Origin: CBEUVQ01 sp965546615
GTDB taxonomy: Bacteria > Bacillota > Desulfotomaculia > Desulfotomaculales > Desulfohalotomaculaceae
Reading direction: 5' to 3'
DNA: 38,352 nucleotides
NCBI GenBank assembly: GCA_965546615.1
Contig: CBEUVQ010000025.1
Coordinates: 1-38,352 of the forward strand
Positions 24,696 to 32,695 of the stretch are shown in pieces; positions within the stretch are counted from its first letter, which is position 1, and every line of letters begins with the position of its first letter. Both the position numbers and the translations under genes were made by a program. The notes under the pieces are model-generated. The model was not told the DNA's origin. It saw only the letters and a list, made by a program, of their open reading frames with translations, and did no database searches.

Positions 24696-26106
24696 CCGTC
24701 GGCAATTGATAGCACAGTTTCGGGCCGGGGTGTTGCCATTCTTCGGTGTACCTCTCCGAACGCTTACCGCTTTTTGCTCTCACTCTGAACACCAAATCTT
24801 CGTCTATTACCGCCTCCAGATTTATTTGTTCTTTTAAAAATCCGAACGCAGGTACGTGAAGATAACCCAAAACATTGTGTCCGTCGCCAAACACAAAATT
24901 AGCTGTTTTGCTGTCTTCAACCATGGCAAAAGTAAATTCAACCGGTTGATAATCGACAACGTCACCCGCTTTTATCAGAGGATAAAGGGTGTCATCGGCC
25001 ATAATCACACCTATGGTTTCGGCAAGTTGATAGTTGCCGGGTTTTACGCTCAGTTTTGCCGCACCGCTTGCCACACTCCACTCGGATTCATCAGGAAAAA
25101 TCATATCGCATTTCCATCGTTTCTCAACACGCTCGATAAACGGAGCCAGCTTGACGCTGCCGCCGACCATTAAAACACAACCCAGTTCTTCCATACTGAT
25201 ACCCGCTTTTCTTAACGTGTCTTCAAAACATTTGATCGCCGATTCCACCTCATACTCGGTAAGTTTTGAAAATTTATTAATGTCCAATGCAACGCGGAAA
25301 GGACCCAAGTCCCCGTACTTGTTGAGAGCAATTTCCACCATATCTCTTACCGCAAGATCCTTTTTCGCCCTTTCGCACCGGGCTATCATCATATCCCGGG
25401 CGGAAGAAGGCATTTCATCAAAAGAAACGGTTGCCTTTTTTTGTTTTATCACTTGATTATGCACCCAGTGGGCAATCTTCAGATCGATGTCGTCCCCGCC
25501 TAAATAAAGACCGCCCACAGCCGCTTCTTTGATTAAACCGTTGCGGTTTTCCAGTACCGCAACGTCCAACGTGCCGCCGCCCCAATCAAAGACGCCGATT
25601 TTATTGTAAAAACCTGTTTCAGCGTAATGTCTGAAAAAAGCGGCGGTGGGTTCACTGACAAACGTCTTGATTTCTATACCCGCCAATCGTGCGGCACGCC
25701 TTAATTCCGCTCTCTTAACCGCCGAAAACCCTACAGGAACAGCCACTGTCGCTTCGGATATTTCTTCCTTTATCCCGGCGGCGGCAATCTGCCTTTTTAA
25801 GCCTTTAAAAATTTCCGCGGCAACCATTTCGGTTGTCCAATTTTTCCCGGCAATTCTCCACGTTTTGCCGGACCCCAAAAGGGTTTTCACCGAGGATATC
25901 ACCTCGCTGTTTTCGCTGTATTCCTGTCTTTTCAACCACGCCTCTCTGCCGCATTCCACTTTGCCGGTAACGGGATCGATAACGACCAATGAAGGGAAAG
26001 GGCTGCCGTCGTATTGATCTCCGAACTGAAGCTCCCTTTTCCCGTCAATTATTCCGACGCATGCACTGTTTGTTGTGCCGAAATCTATTCCGAAATCAAA
26101 CTTCAA
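24670..26106 (-). CDS. Hsp70/DnaK-like ATPase with shortened substrate domain
   Basis: A 478-residue member of the actin/Hsp70 ATPase fold. Nucleotide-binding motifs are complete: phosphate 1 DFGTTNS (8-14), K74 in SSVKTLLG corresponding to DnaK K70, connect 1 SEPTAA, phosphate 2 FDWGGGTLDVAV (173-184) and the adenosine motif VLMVGGSVKLAPF (311-323). Only about 110 residues follow the ATPase domain, enough for a reduced beta sandwich but not the alpha-helical lid. Start TTG in a TTGA overlap with the coiled-coil gene. As no DnaJ or GrpE is adjacent, the coiled-coil neighbour may be a cofactor. Likely role: sensing, assembly or conformational control in the defence complex (inference). Confidence 0.88.
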   Translation of the reverse strand: MKFDFGIDFGTTNSACVGIIDGKRELQFGDQYDGSPFPSLVVIDPVTGKVECGREAWLKRQEYSENSEVISSVKTLLGSGKTWRIAGKNWTTEMVAAEIFKGLKRQIAAAGIKEEISEATVAVPVGFSAVKRAELRRAARLAGIEIKTFVSEPTAAFFRHYAETGFYNKIGVFDWGGGTLDVAVLENRNGLIKEAAVGGLYLGGDDIDLKIAHWVHNQVIKQKKATVSFDEMPSSARDMMIARCERAKKDLAVRDMVEIALNKYGDLGPFRVALDINKFSKLTEYEVESAIKCFEDTLRKAGISMEELGCVLMVGGSVKLAPFIERVEKRWKCDMIFPDESEWSVASGAAKLSVKPGNYQLAETIGVIMADDTLYPLIKAGDVVDYQPVEFTFAMVEDSKTANFVFGDGHNVLGYLHVPAFGFLKEQINLEAVIDEDLVFRVRAKSGKRSERYTEEWQHPGPKLCYQLPTGAEVDGVG

Positions 26107-27473
26107 CGCTCCCCGCCCCCTTTAAATTCAATGCCTTCTTCACATAATGTATTAAAAACGTTACCGAGTTGAATTCTCAGGTTTTCTCCCAAATCAACCG
26201 TCATGTGCTCATATTCCGCCTGTTTGTAATCCAAATAGTCCGTTCTCAGTTTTCGCAGCAGTTTGTTTTTAAATTGCTCCAACTGCTGTTTCGCCCTGAC
26301 CTCCAACATGTCCAACAGCCGGTTTCGGTCATTTTCGTATTTCAATTTTTCATCGTACAGTTGCTTTTCCAAATTCGTTATGATATTTCTTGCCTGTAGC
26401 GCTTCCGCTTTAAGTTTTTCGTTTTCGGCCTTTAATTCTATACCGGTCGACCGAATTTCCGCCAACTCTTTTTCCGCCTTTGCACGCATGTATCTTTCTT
26501 TGTCCGCTTCCGCCAACGCATCGTTGATTTGTTTCTGATGCCGTTTGTCTGTCTCCTGCAGTTGAATTATGTAATCCCGTAATTGATTCAAATTGTGCAA
26601 CGGATCAAAATTTTCTTTTTGCAAAATTTGCTTTTGTCCGCCGTCTTTTCTTTCACTCGCTTTATTTAGCAAATGTTTTTCGGCCGGTTTCCGTTTTTCC
26701 GGTTGTTTTAAAGAAAACTTGTTATTCTCTTTAAGGACGGCAGGTTTTTCTGCCGCTTTCAAATGCGTTGTCACCACAGTGATTAAACCGATGTCACAAC
26801 AACGTTTTTGCAACTCAACCGGCCATTTTGCCGTGCTTTTCTCCAACGTCTCCCGGATTTTGCCGGGTATGACAAAGCGGTTATCAAATTTGTTCAACCA
26901 ATTGATATACGACTCAATAAATCCGGTGTCATACGGTTCACCGTCATTTTTTGACACCAGGGCATACATAATCAACACCGCGACGGAAACCTTGCCGCAG
27001 GCGGTTAAACTTTCATCGGGCGATGTTTTAAGCAACAAGCCTGTTTCCACCAGTGTTTTGTTAATTTTTGTTACATATTTATTTGCCGGTGCATCTTTAC
27101 ATGATTTGGTCAGCTTTTCACATAAAAACGCAAACAGCCGAACAGCAGCACTGCCGGATGTTTCAACCAATTCCTTTATAATTTCTGTAAGTCTGTTATA
27201 AGCGGCTTCACCGTCAAATTTTTTCATGTTAATTAATTCTGTGATTAACTCTTCCCGGCACGCCGGATCGCTGTCCAACCAAACTTTTAAAAATGTTCTT
27301 GCCACAACGTCACTGGGCAACGACAACATAAAACCGTAAGCCGCCGTTCTGTGTGAACTGTTTTGCAAAAGATTTTCCAAATATTCTTCAGCTTTAAAAC
27401 TCTCCTCTTGGTTAAATTTCTTTTTTTGCTTGTATTTTGCGGCCAGCTCTTCCAATCGGCTTATATCCGACAT
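26103..27473 (-). CDS. Helical protein with C-terminal coiled coil, partner of the Hsp70-like ATPase
   Basis: A 456-residue protein I cannot assign to a family. Residues 1-240 are alpha-helical and could form a HEAT-like solenoid. Residues 245-290 are a Lys/Glu/Pro-rich linker. From about 295 to 425 there is a long heptad-patterned coiled coil (QETDKRHQKQINDALAEADK and following), and the tail ends near GEERIEFKG-type charged sequence. A long coiled coil next to an Hsp70 resembles the arrangement of a nucleotide-exchange factor of GrpE type, but no GrpE signature is visible. ATG start with AGGAGG upstream. It starts one base after the 1015-residue gene stops and overlaps the Hsp70-like gene by four bases. 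Confidence 0.75.
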   Translation of the reverse strand: MSDISRLEELAAKYKQKKKFNQEESFKAEEYLENLLQNSSHRTAAYGFMLSLPSDVVARTFLKVWLDSDPACREELITELINMKKFDGEAAYNRLTEIIKELVETSGSAAVRLFAFLCEKLTKSCKDAPANKYVTKINKTLVETGLLLKTSPDESLTACGKVSVAVLIMYALVSKNDGEPYDTGFIESYINWLNKFDNRFVIPGKIRETLEKSTAKWPVELQKRCCDIGLITVVTTHLKAAEKPAVLKENNKFSLKQPEKRKPAEKHLLNKASERKDGGQKQILQKENFDPLHNLNQLRDYIIQLQETDKRHQKQINDALAEADKERYMRAKAEKELAEIRSTGIELKAENEKLKAEALQARNIITNLEKQLYDEKLKYENDRNRLLDMLEVRAKQQLEQFKNKLLRKLRTDYLDYKQAEYEHMTVDLGENLRIQLGNVFNTLCEEGIEFKGGGER

Positions 27474-27474
27474 T

Positions 27475-30400
27475 TCAATTACCTCCTGATTTAATTTTCA
27501 GTTTGTCAAACAACATGTTTTTTTCTGGAGATGCGGGAATCCGTTCCCGCATATTTATTAATTTATCGACAAAACAATCTCTCTCCGCACCGGAACTCAG
27601 TTTTGCAATTGCAATAATCATCAATAACCAGTCATCTGATTGCTTGCAGTATTCAATTGCTTCCGTATAATTTTGGCTAAAACTTTCGCATTGTTTAATT
27701 AAAATCTTATCTTCCGAACGTAACGGCAAAATTTCCAGCATACCGTCCAAAATTTCGTTTTCTTTGGTTTCCTTTTCTTTAACTGTATTTTTTGCAGAAA
27801 CATTAAGTGCCTGCATTAAGGTTTCAAGAATCAACCGTATTCCTTTATGTCGGGGATTTATTCTTTCAAAAACCTCTTTGGCGGCACCGATCCGCAACAT
27901 TCTCAGCAACACAAGCAAGTGCAGCAGGTCTTTCAAATCTTTGACAAAGCCGGATGATTTATTTATATTGTTAATTATCGTTATTGTTGTCTGATATTCA
28001 CCGGCCAAATAATGTTTCCACGCCCTGATAATCAGCTGCCCGCCTCTTTGTCGGGCAATTTCGCTTTTCGGCACCCCTTTGCCGTTAACGTCAGCCGCCC
28101 ATTTAATAAGCAGATCCGTTGAATTTTCCTCAAAACCCGTTCCGACACAACCGGCGGCTGTTTTCAGCCATCTTTCCACCGCAGGCAGCATGTCGGCGTC
28201 AAAATCAACCGATTTTCCTTCCCCGCTGTGTCGGCAGTTAAAAATGTACTCAAGCATTCTTTTCTTTTTATCATTTATAGGAAGCTTTTTCCAATCCAAA
28301 ACCGAATTTCCCACCGTTATTACGGTATCGTCAAACACACATGCGCAGGCCAAAATTGTGTAAAACCACCCGTCAAATTCTTCAAAGAAATTGGGCAAAC
28401 GGTCCAACGATATATGAGGCAGGGGTTTGTTCACAATATTTATACAAAGCTGCAAAGCATGTTCCAGGTTTTTTCCCCACTCGGTTTCGGTTATGCACAG
28501 GTTTTTTTGGTAAACCGACTTTTTAATTTTTTCAAGGTTTACAAACACCGCACCGGTACTCACCTTTCTGCCTTGACACCGCAGGTACAGTTCGCTTATC
28601 TCATTGTCAAACGCCGCCTGTAAAACATCACTGCCGATTTCAGCGAAACCTTCATGATTAAAAGTCAACGTATGGGCATGATTTTTGTTAACAAGCAACT
28701 CTGCTTCGGCATCGGGATAACCGGTCAGAAAAAATTTTTTATGCTCTTTCAGCTGAGATAACGACAGGTATCTGATTGGTTTTCCGGCAGCATTAAACAA
28801 GCCTGCTCTGTAAACAGGTATCCTGATGCCGACGCTCACTTTACCGCAGACAATGCTGCCGCAGGCTGCGTTTTCTTTGAACGGCACCGACCATTTAACA
28901 CCTTTTCCGCTTTCATCCTTACAGTTTTTAAACCACAATCTGCAGGATGAATTTTTATCCGCAGTAATGAAAACATTTTCACCGAACCCGTAAATTTTCT
29001 CCTCAAAATGAAGGTTAATTTGAGGCAACAAACAAAAATACAAATCATCCAAAACCGTTTTATTAACACTGAATCCGCCGCGCGATATGTTACTCAGCCA
29101 GACACGGCCCTTAACGGGTGCGTACCGTTTCACCTCTTCGACAAAATCTTTTAAGTCTTCTTTGGTTTTTATTCTTACCGTACCGTTTCCGATGTTATAA
29201 AAAAGCCCTACAATTTTATTTTTGATCGGCTCAAAGCTCTCTGTTTGTAACGGCGGCAAAGAACCTTCAAATGTATCAAAATAATTATCCGTAACGTACT
29301 TCATTAACTTATTTTCAGGATTATGCCAGGACAATCCGATGTTTTGCCCGGTAATACCGGTGTATTCAACAGTGTAACCGGCAATGACGTCATTCTTCTT
29401 CAACGTCACCAAGTAGGCTTTGTACTTCCTGCGGCCGGGTAAACTTACATCCCCTTTCGGCTGTAAGTCAGAACAGGTAATCTTGTAGTCCTCTGGTGCA
29501 AGAAGATAATAACTGCCGGGCGGAACCTCCGCATTTGCTTCAATGTAACCGCGCTTTATATCAAAAAGTGCGGGCATTCCGTCCGGCCGCCATCCTTTTA
29601 TTGTCCATTGCCCGGCAGTACCGTCTTCTCCTGATACAATTCCCGAATATTTTTCCGAAAACAGTTCCGGTCGGGTTAACTTTGTTAAAGGGTATTCCCA
29701 ACCGGTTACATTTGCGGGAACAATAATATTTTTACAATATCGCGGATAAGGAAACTTTAATGCCAAACATCTTTCCCCGGCAAGATACACCAACCGCGGT
29801 TTTAAACTTATTGCACTTTTCTTTCTTTTTACCGCTCCGAATGCGGAAACAAATTCCTTCCAAAAACCGGGTTGGAAACCCGGTAAATCTTCCAACTCCG
29901 ATAAAGTGAGATCCCCTTCTTCATACTGGCTCATAAGACGGGAAACCTGCAGAAAAAATTGCCACCCGGCTTTGTCACATAAAAAGTTTTTTAAATACCG
30001 AGAGCAATTGACATTTTTTATCTCCCGGCAAAATTTTTCATAGCTCATTGCCGTCAGATAATCCCATCCGTATTGAAGTTTAAAAAAGCGCATTATTTGT
30101 GCGGTCTTTGATATATATAGTTTTGACACACCGCTCTGCTCCAATATTGCGCCGACATAGCGAAAAGGACCTTTTCTTTCCGTCTCCAGCAACCCGTAAA
30201 ATTTCAACATTTGTTCTATGACATTACCGATATATTCATGATTGTAATCATCATTGTCGCATTTCACCAAGCGGCAAAAATGCTTCCAAAACCCCTCATT
30301 GTCGTAATAATGATAGGCGCAGTTCACCGCCAACACCAACATTGCCGTTCCCATCACCCAGTAGCCTTTGTTGAGCAATATGTTTTTCTCGGCTGCAAAT

Positions 30401-30522
30401 TGCGCGGCAAGAGTATTTAATTTGTCTTCCGGTAAATAAATTTCACCGACGTATTGGCAATTTTCCAACTTTTCTTGCCATTCAAAGACATCATCGCAAA
30501 TTGATTTACCCAAAACTTTCAT
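27475..30522 (-). CDS. 1015-residue protein of unknown function, first gene of the defence operon
   Basis: I do not recognise this protein. Residues 1-240 are helical and Trp/Tyr-rich, with a WVMGTAMLVLAVNCAYHYY segment near 54 and YVGAILEQSGVSKLYISKTA near 122. Residues 250-700 look beta-rich, with repeated short strands and Gly/Pro turns such as VPPGSYYLLAPEDY. Residues 720-1000 are again helical and may form TPR- or HEAT-like repeats (WKHYLAGEYQTTITIINNIN). No nuclease, ATPase or membrane motif is evident. ATG start behind GGAGTG. It is promoter-proximal in the seven-gene operon, 243 bases from the divergent methyltransferase gene. By position and size it could be a functional counterpart of DISARM DrmE, but no homology can be claimed. 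Confidence 0.8.
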   Translation of the reverse strand: MKVLGKSICDDVFEWQEKLENCQYVGEIYLPEDKLNTLAAQFAAEKNILLNKGYWVMGTAMLVLAVNCAYHYYDNEGFWKHFCRLVKCDNDDYNHEYIGNVIEQMLKFYGLLETERKGPFRYVGAILEQSGVSKLYISKTAQIMRFFKLQYGWDYLTAMSYEKFCREIKNVNCSRYLKNFLCDKAGWQFFLQVSRLMSQYEEGDLTLSELEDLPGFQPGFWKEFVSAFGAVKRKKSAISLKPRLVYLAGERCLALKFPYPRYCKNIIVPANVTGWEYPLTKLTRPELFSEKYSGIVSGEDGTAGQWTIKGWRPDGMPALFDIKRGYIEANAEVPPGSYYLLAPEDYKITCSDLQPKGDVSLPGRRKYKAYLVTLKKNDVIAGYTVEYTGITGQNIGLSWHNPENKLMKYVTDNYFDTFEGSLPPLQTESFEPIKNKIVGLFYNIGNGTVRIKTKEDLKDFVEEVKRYAPVKGRVWLSNISRGGFSVNKTVLDDLYFCLLPQINLHFEEKIYGFGENVFITADKNSSCRLWFKNCKDESGKGVKWSVPFKENAACGSIVCGKVSVGIRIPVYRAGLFNAAGKPIRYLSLSQLKEHKKFFLTGYPDAEAELLVNKNHAHTLTFNHEGFAEIGSDVLQAAFDNEISELYLRCQGRKVSTGAVFVNLEKIKKSVYQKNLCITETEWGKNLEHALQLCINIVNKPLPHISLDRLPNFFEEFDGWFYTILACACVFDDTVITVGNSVLDWKKLPINDKKKRMLEYIFNCRHSGEGKSVDFDADMLPAVERWLKTAAGCVGTGFEENSTDLLIKWAADVNGKGVPKSEIARQRGGQLIIRAWKHYLAGEYQTTITIINNINKSSGFVKDLKDLLHLLVLLRMLRIGAAKEVFERINPRHKGIRLILETLMQALNVSAKNTVKEKETKENEILDGMLEILPLRSEDKILIKQCESFSQNYTEAIEYCKQSDDWLLMIIAIAKLSSGAERDCFVDKLINMRERIPASPEKNMLFDKLKIKSGGN

Positions 30523-30600
30523 CCCACTCCAATCGTTTTTCTAAACCATTCCTGTCAAAAGATTTAGATTAAAAACGATGCAAAGCGTAAAATGTCAGCT

Positions 30601-30628
30601 AATATAATAATTTCACTGTTTGTTACAA
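30601..30628 (-). promoter_or_regulatory. Candidate promoter of the seven-gene defence operon
   Basis: On the minus strand TTGTAA (30623-30628) and TATATT (30601-30606) are spaced by 16 bases, about 80 bases upstream of the first gene. The -35 match is moderate. It would drive a transcript of about 15 kb. Confidence 0.45.
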
Positions 30629-30687
30629 ATTTCCTTTGTTAAAAACATATTAATTTGCTCTTCTTTTATTTTATACAAAATTTATTT

Positions 30688-30701
30688 ATCAACCGGTTGA
30701 T
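30688..30701. promoter_or_regulatory. 14-bp palindrome in the divergent promoter region
   Basis: ATCAACCGGTTGAT is a perfect palindrome between the methyltransferase gene and the defence operon, about 65 bases before the methyltransferase start codon. It could be an operator for a regulator, or for the methyltransferase acting as its own repressor. The central ACCGGT contains CCGG, a common cytosine-methyltransferase target. Confidence 0.45.
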
Positions 30702-30765
30702 CGGAAGGTTTTAGTCATCAGGACATAGAATAAGGCTTTTTATGTTTTGTTGGAGGTAGAAATCA

Positions 30766-31995
30766 GTGGCAATATGCAAATCAACAGTTATCAAATCAAA
30801 AATAATCTATGACCGCAACAAAAATATTCAATATTATTTTCCCGGAAAACCAAGTGTAAAAACTTGTACCTATTTGCCGGTAATCAGCTTGTTTACCGGC
30901 GGCGGCGGTCTGGACTTAGGCTTGGAGACAGCAGGCTTTACTACCGCCGCTTTTGTGGAAAACAACAAGTATTGTATCGAAACAATTAAAGCAAACAGAA
31001 ATTGGCCGTTGGTAGGAAACGGAGATGTCACCGAAATAACTTCCGCTGACATTCTTAAAACAGCAAATCTCAGTAAAGGTGATGTCGCGCTGATAGCCGG
31101 CGGCGCACCGTGTCAACCGTTCAGCAATCTCGGTAAAAACGAAGGTGACAAATCGCCGAACGGACAGCTGTACAAGCATTTTATAAGGTTGGTAAAAGAA
31201 ATCCAGCCCGCCGCTTTTATTTTTGAAAATGTTAAAGGTATGCTGCAAAATCATAAAAAAGTCATTCAATTTATGAAAAGAGAATTCGGTAAAATAGGTT
31301 ACGGAATAGCGGTATCATTACTTTGTGCCGCCGATTACGGTGTTCCCCAAAAGCGATACAGGATATTTATTATCGGAAGGCGGGACGGTATGCAACCCGG
31401 TTTTCCGTTTCCCACTCATGCGGAAAATCCGGAGCAAAGTTTAAAATACTTTAATAATCTTTGTGCATCCCAAGGGGTATTTTTCCCTTATGCCGAATTA
31501 AAAAAATGGGTTACGGTCAGAGAAGCTTTTTCTCAATTAACCGCTAAAGATTATAATAAAGAATATAATTATTGTGCCAATCTGTCCCCTCATATCATTG
31601 AAATGATCAAACACATCAAACCTAATACCAAAATGTGCTGGGCGGACTTACCCGAACACTTAAAATTTGATTGTTGGAAAAAACAAAAATTTCAAGGCAA
31701 GGATAATTTCAGCCGTCTTCAATATGATGAACCTGCCGTAACCATCCGAACAGGTGCCGTTTACCCGGCCAAAGGAAAATACATTCATCCCGAACTGAAT
31801 CGGGGACTGAGTACGCTGGAAATGGCCGTTCTTCAATCTTTTCCGATAAGCGACGACAACGGTTGGGTGTTTAAAGGAGGCATTACCAATGTGGCCCGTC
31901 AAATCGGCAATGCCGTTCCGCCGTTGTTGGCCAAAGCAATCGGCGAATCTTTGAAACTTCAGATATCGGAAGTAATCAACGGGGAGTGCCGTTAG
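30766..31995 (+). CDS. DNA (cytosine-5-)-methyltransferase
   Basis: A 409-residue C5-MTase with all key motifs: I SLFTGGGGLDLGLE (41-54), IV GGAPCQPFSN with catalytic C116, VI FENVKG with E154, VIII QKRYRIFIIG, a target-recognition region near 230-320, IX AVTIRTGAVYPAKG, X RQIGNAVPP. It methylates cytosine in duplex DNA using SAM; the recognition sequence cannot be read from the protein. The start is GTG at 30766, with GGAGG about ten bases upstream. It is divergent from the DrmAB-containing operon and converges, with a four-base overlap, on a vsr gene. This matches the DrmMII class of DISARM methyltransferase in type, although class 2 DISARM normally carries it in the operon. Confidence 0.93.
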   Translation: MAICKSTVIKSKIIYDRNKNIQYYFPGKPSVKTCTYLPVISLFTGGGGLDLGLETAGFTTAAFVENNKYCIETIKANRNWPLVGNGDVTEITSADILKTANLSKGDVALIAGGAPCQPFSNLGKNEGDKSPNGQLYKHFIRLVKEIQPAAFIFENVKGMLQNHKKVIQFMKREFGKIGYGIAVSLLCAADYGVPQKRYRIFIIGRRDGMQPGFPFPTHAENPEQSLKYFNNLCASQGVFFPYAELKKWVTVREAFSQLTAKDYNKEYNYCANLSPHIIEMIKHIKPNTKMCWADLPEHLKFDCWKKQKFQGKDNFSRLQYDEPAVTIRTGAVYPAKGKYIHPELNRGLSTLEMAVLQSFPISDDNGWVFKGGITNVARQIGNAVPPLLAKAIGESLKLQISEVINGECR

Positions 31996-32399
31996 CTCTC
32001 TCCGTTGAGTGTTTTCTTTAAATCTTCCACCACCCGATCAAGTTCTTTCTTAATTTCACATCCCCAGTAACGTTTAACCTTCCAGCCCGCTTCTTCCAAT
32101 TTTCGGGTTACCTTAATGTCATTTAACTTGTTTTTTTCAATTTTCGTTTGCCAAAAATCTCTGTTTTGCTCGGGTATTGTTCCGCATTTCGGGCAACCGT
32201 GCCAGAAACACCCGTCGCAAAATACCGCAACTTTTTTACCTGGGAAAACTATATCCGGCCGCCCGGGCAAATTGTTTTTTATGCGATATCTCAAACCTTG
32301 CCGCCACAACGCTTTACGCAATGTCATTTCCAAATCGGTGTTTTTATTTTTAACGGCTGCCATATTTCTGCTTCTTTCTTCTTTGCTTTTGTTGTCCAT
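31992..32399 (-). CDS. vsr: Vsr-type very-short-patch repair endonuclease
   Basis: A 135-residue protein with the Vsr signatures: RSRNMAAVKNKNTDLEMTLR near 10-28, LPGRPDIVFPGKKVAVF with catalytic D49, the zinc-linked CDGCFWHGCPKC (61-72) and FWQTKIEKN (82-90). Vsr nicks next to T:G mismatches that arise when 5-methylcytosine deaminates, and is usually paired with a C5 methyltransferase, as here. Its stop overlaps that of the methyltransferase by four bases, in convergent orientation. ATG start with AGAGAAGGAA upstream, a modest ribosome binding site. The pair indicates that methylation is maintained long enough to need a repair partner. Confidence 0.93.
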   Translation of the reverse strand: MDNKSKEERSRNMAAVKNKNTDLEMTLRKALWRQGLRYRIKNNLPGRPDIVFPGKKVAVFCDGCFWHGCPKCGTIPEQNRDFWQTKIEKNKLNDIKVTRKLEEAGWKVKRYWGCEIKKELDRVVEDLKKTLNGES

Positions 32400-32537
32400 T
32401 TCCTTCTCTCTCCCCTACCGCAGTTAACTCTATATAATTTTACAACAGACATCAGTTTCCTATATATTGATTAGAGGCTGTTCATGATGTTAAACACATC
32501 GGAACAATTTTTATTGTATATTATCACTTATCATTCG

Positions 32538-32588
32538 AGATGTTTAAAGAATTGTGTCGAATAATTATTTAAACATCTGGTTCTCAAG
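32538..32588. repeat. 11-bp inverted repeat upstream of the TnpA-like gene
   Basis: AGATGTTTAAA (32538-32548) is the exact reverse complement of TTTAAACATCT (32578-32588), with 29 bases between. It may be a subterminal imperfect palindrome of an IS200-like left end, or a hairpin in the vsr leader. Confidence 0.5.
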
Positions 32589-32632
32589 GCCGGTTTTCCC
32601 GTTCAAATGTTGGAAAATTGTGTAATTCATTA

Positions 32633-32661
32633 TTGCCGCACCTTCATGTGCATGTTATAAT
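32633..32661 (+). promoter_or_regulatory. Strong promoter of the TnpA-like gene
   Basis: TTGCCG (32633-32638), a 17-base spacer and an extended -10 TGTTATAAT (TATAAT at 32656-32661). It lies 34 bases before the start codon. Confidence 0.7.
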
Positions 32662-32695
32662 ATATGCAAGTATATAAAGTGAGGAATTATAAGGC

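Larger units (their letters stand above)
32400..32695. other. 296-base AT-rich gap between vsr and the TnpA-like gene
   Basis: It contains no ORF of note. It holds an 11-bp inverted repeat and a good promoter for the TnpA-like gene, both listed separately, and must also hold the vsr promoter on the minus strand. Confidence 0.5.

Noticed and set aside
15614..32399. A phospholipase-D (HKD) protein equivalent to DrmC
   Set aside because: No HxK(x4)D pair was found in any of the island proteins; a call of complete canonical DISARM would be wrong.
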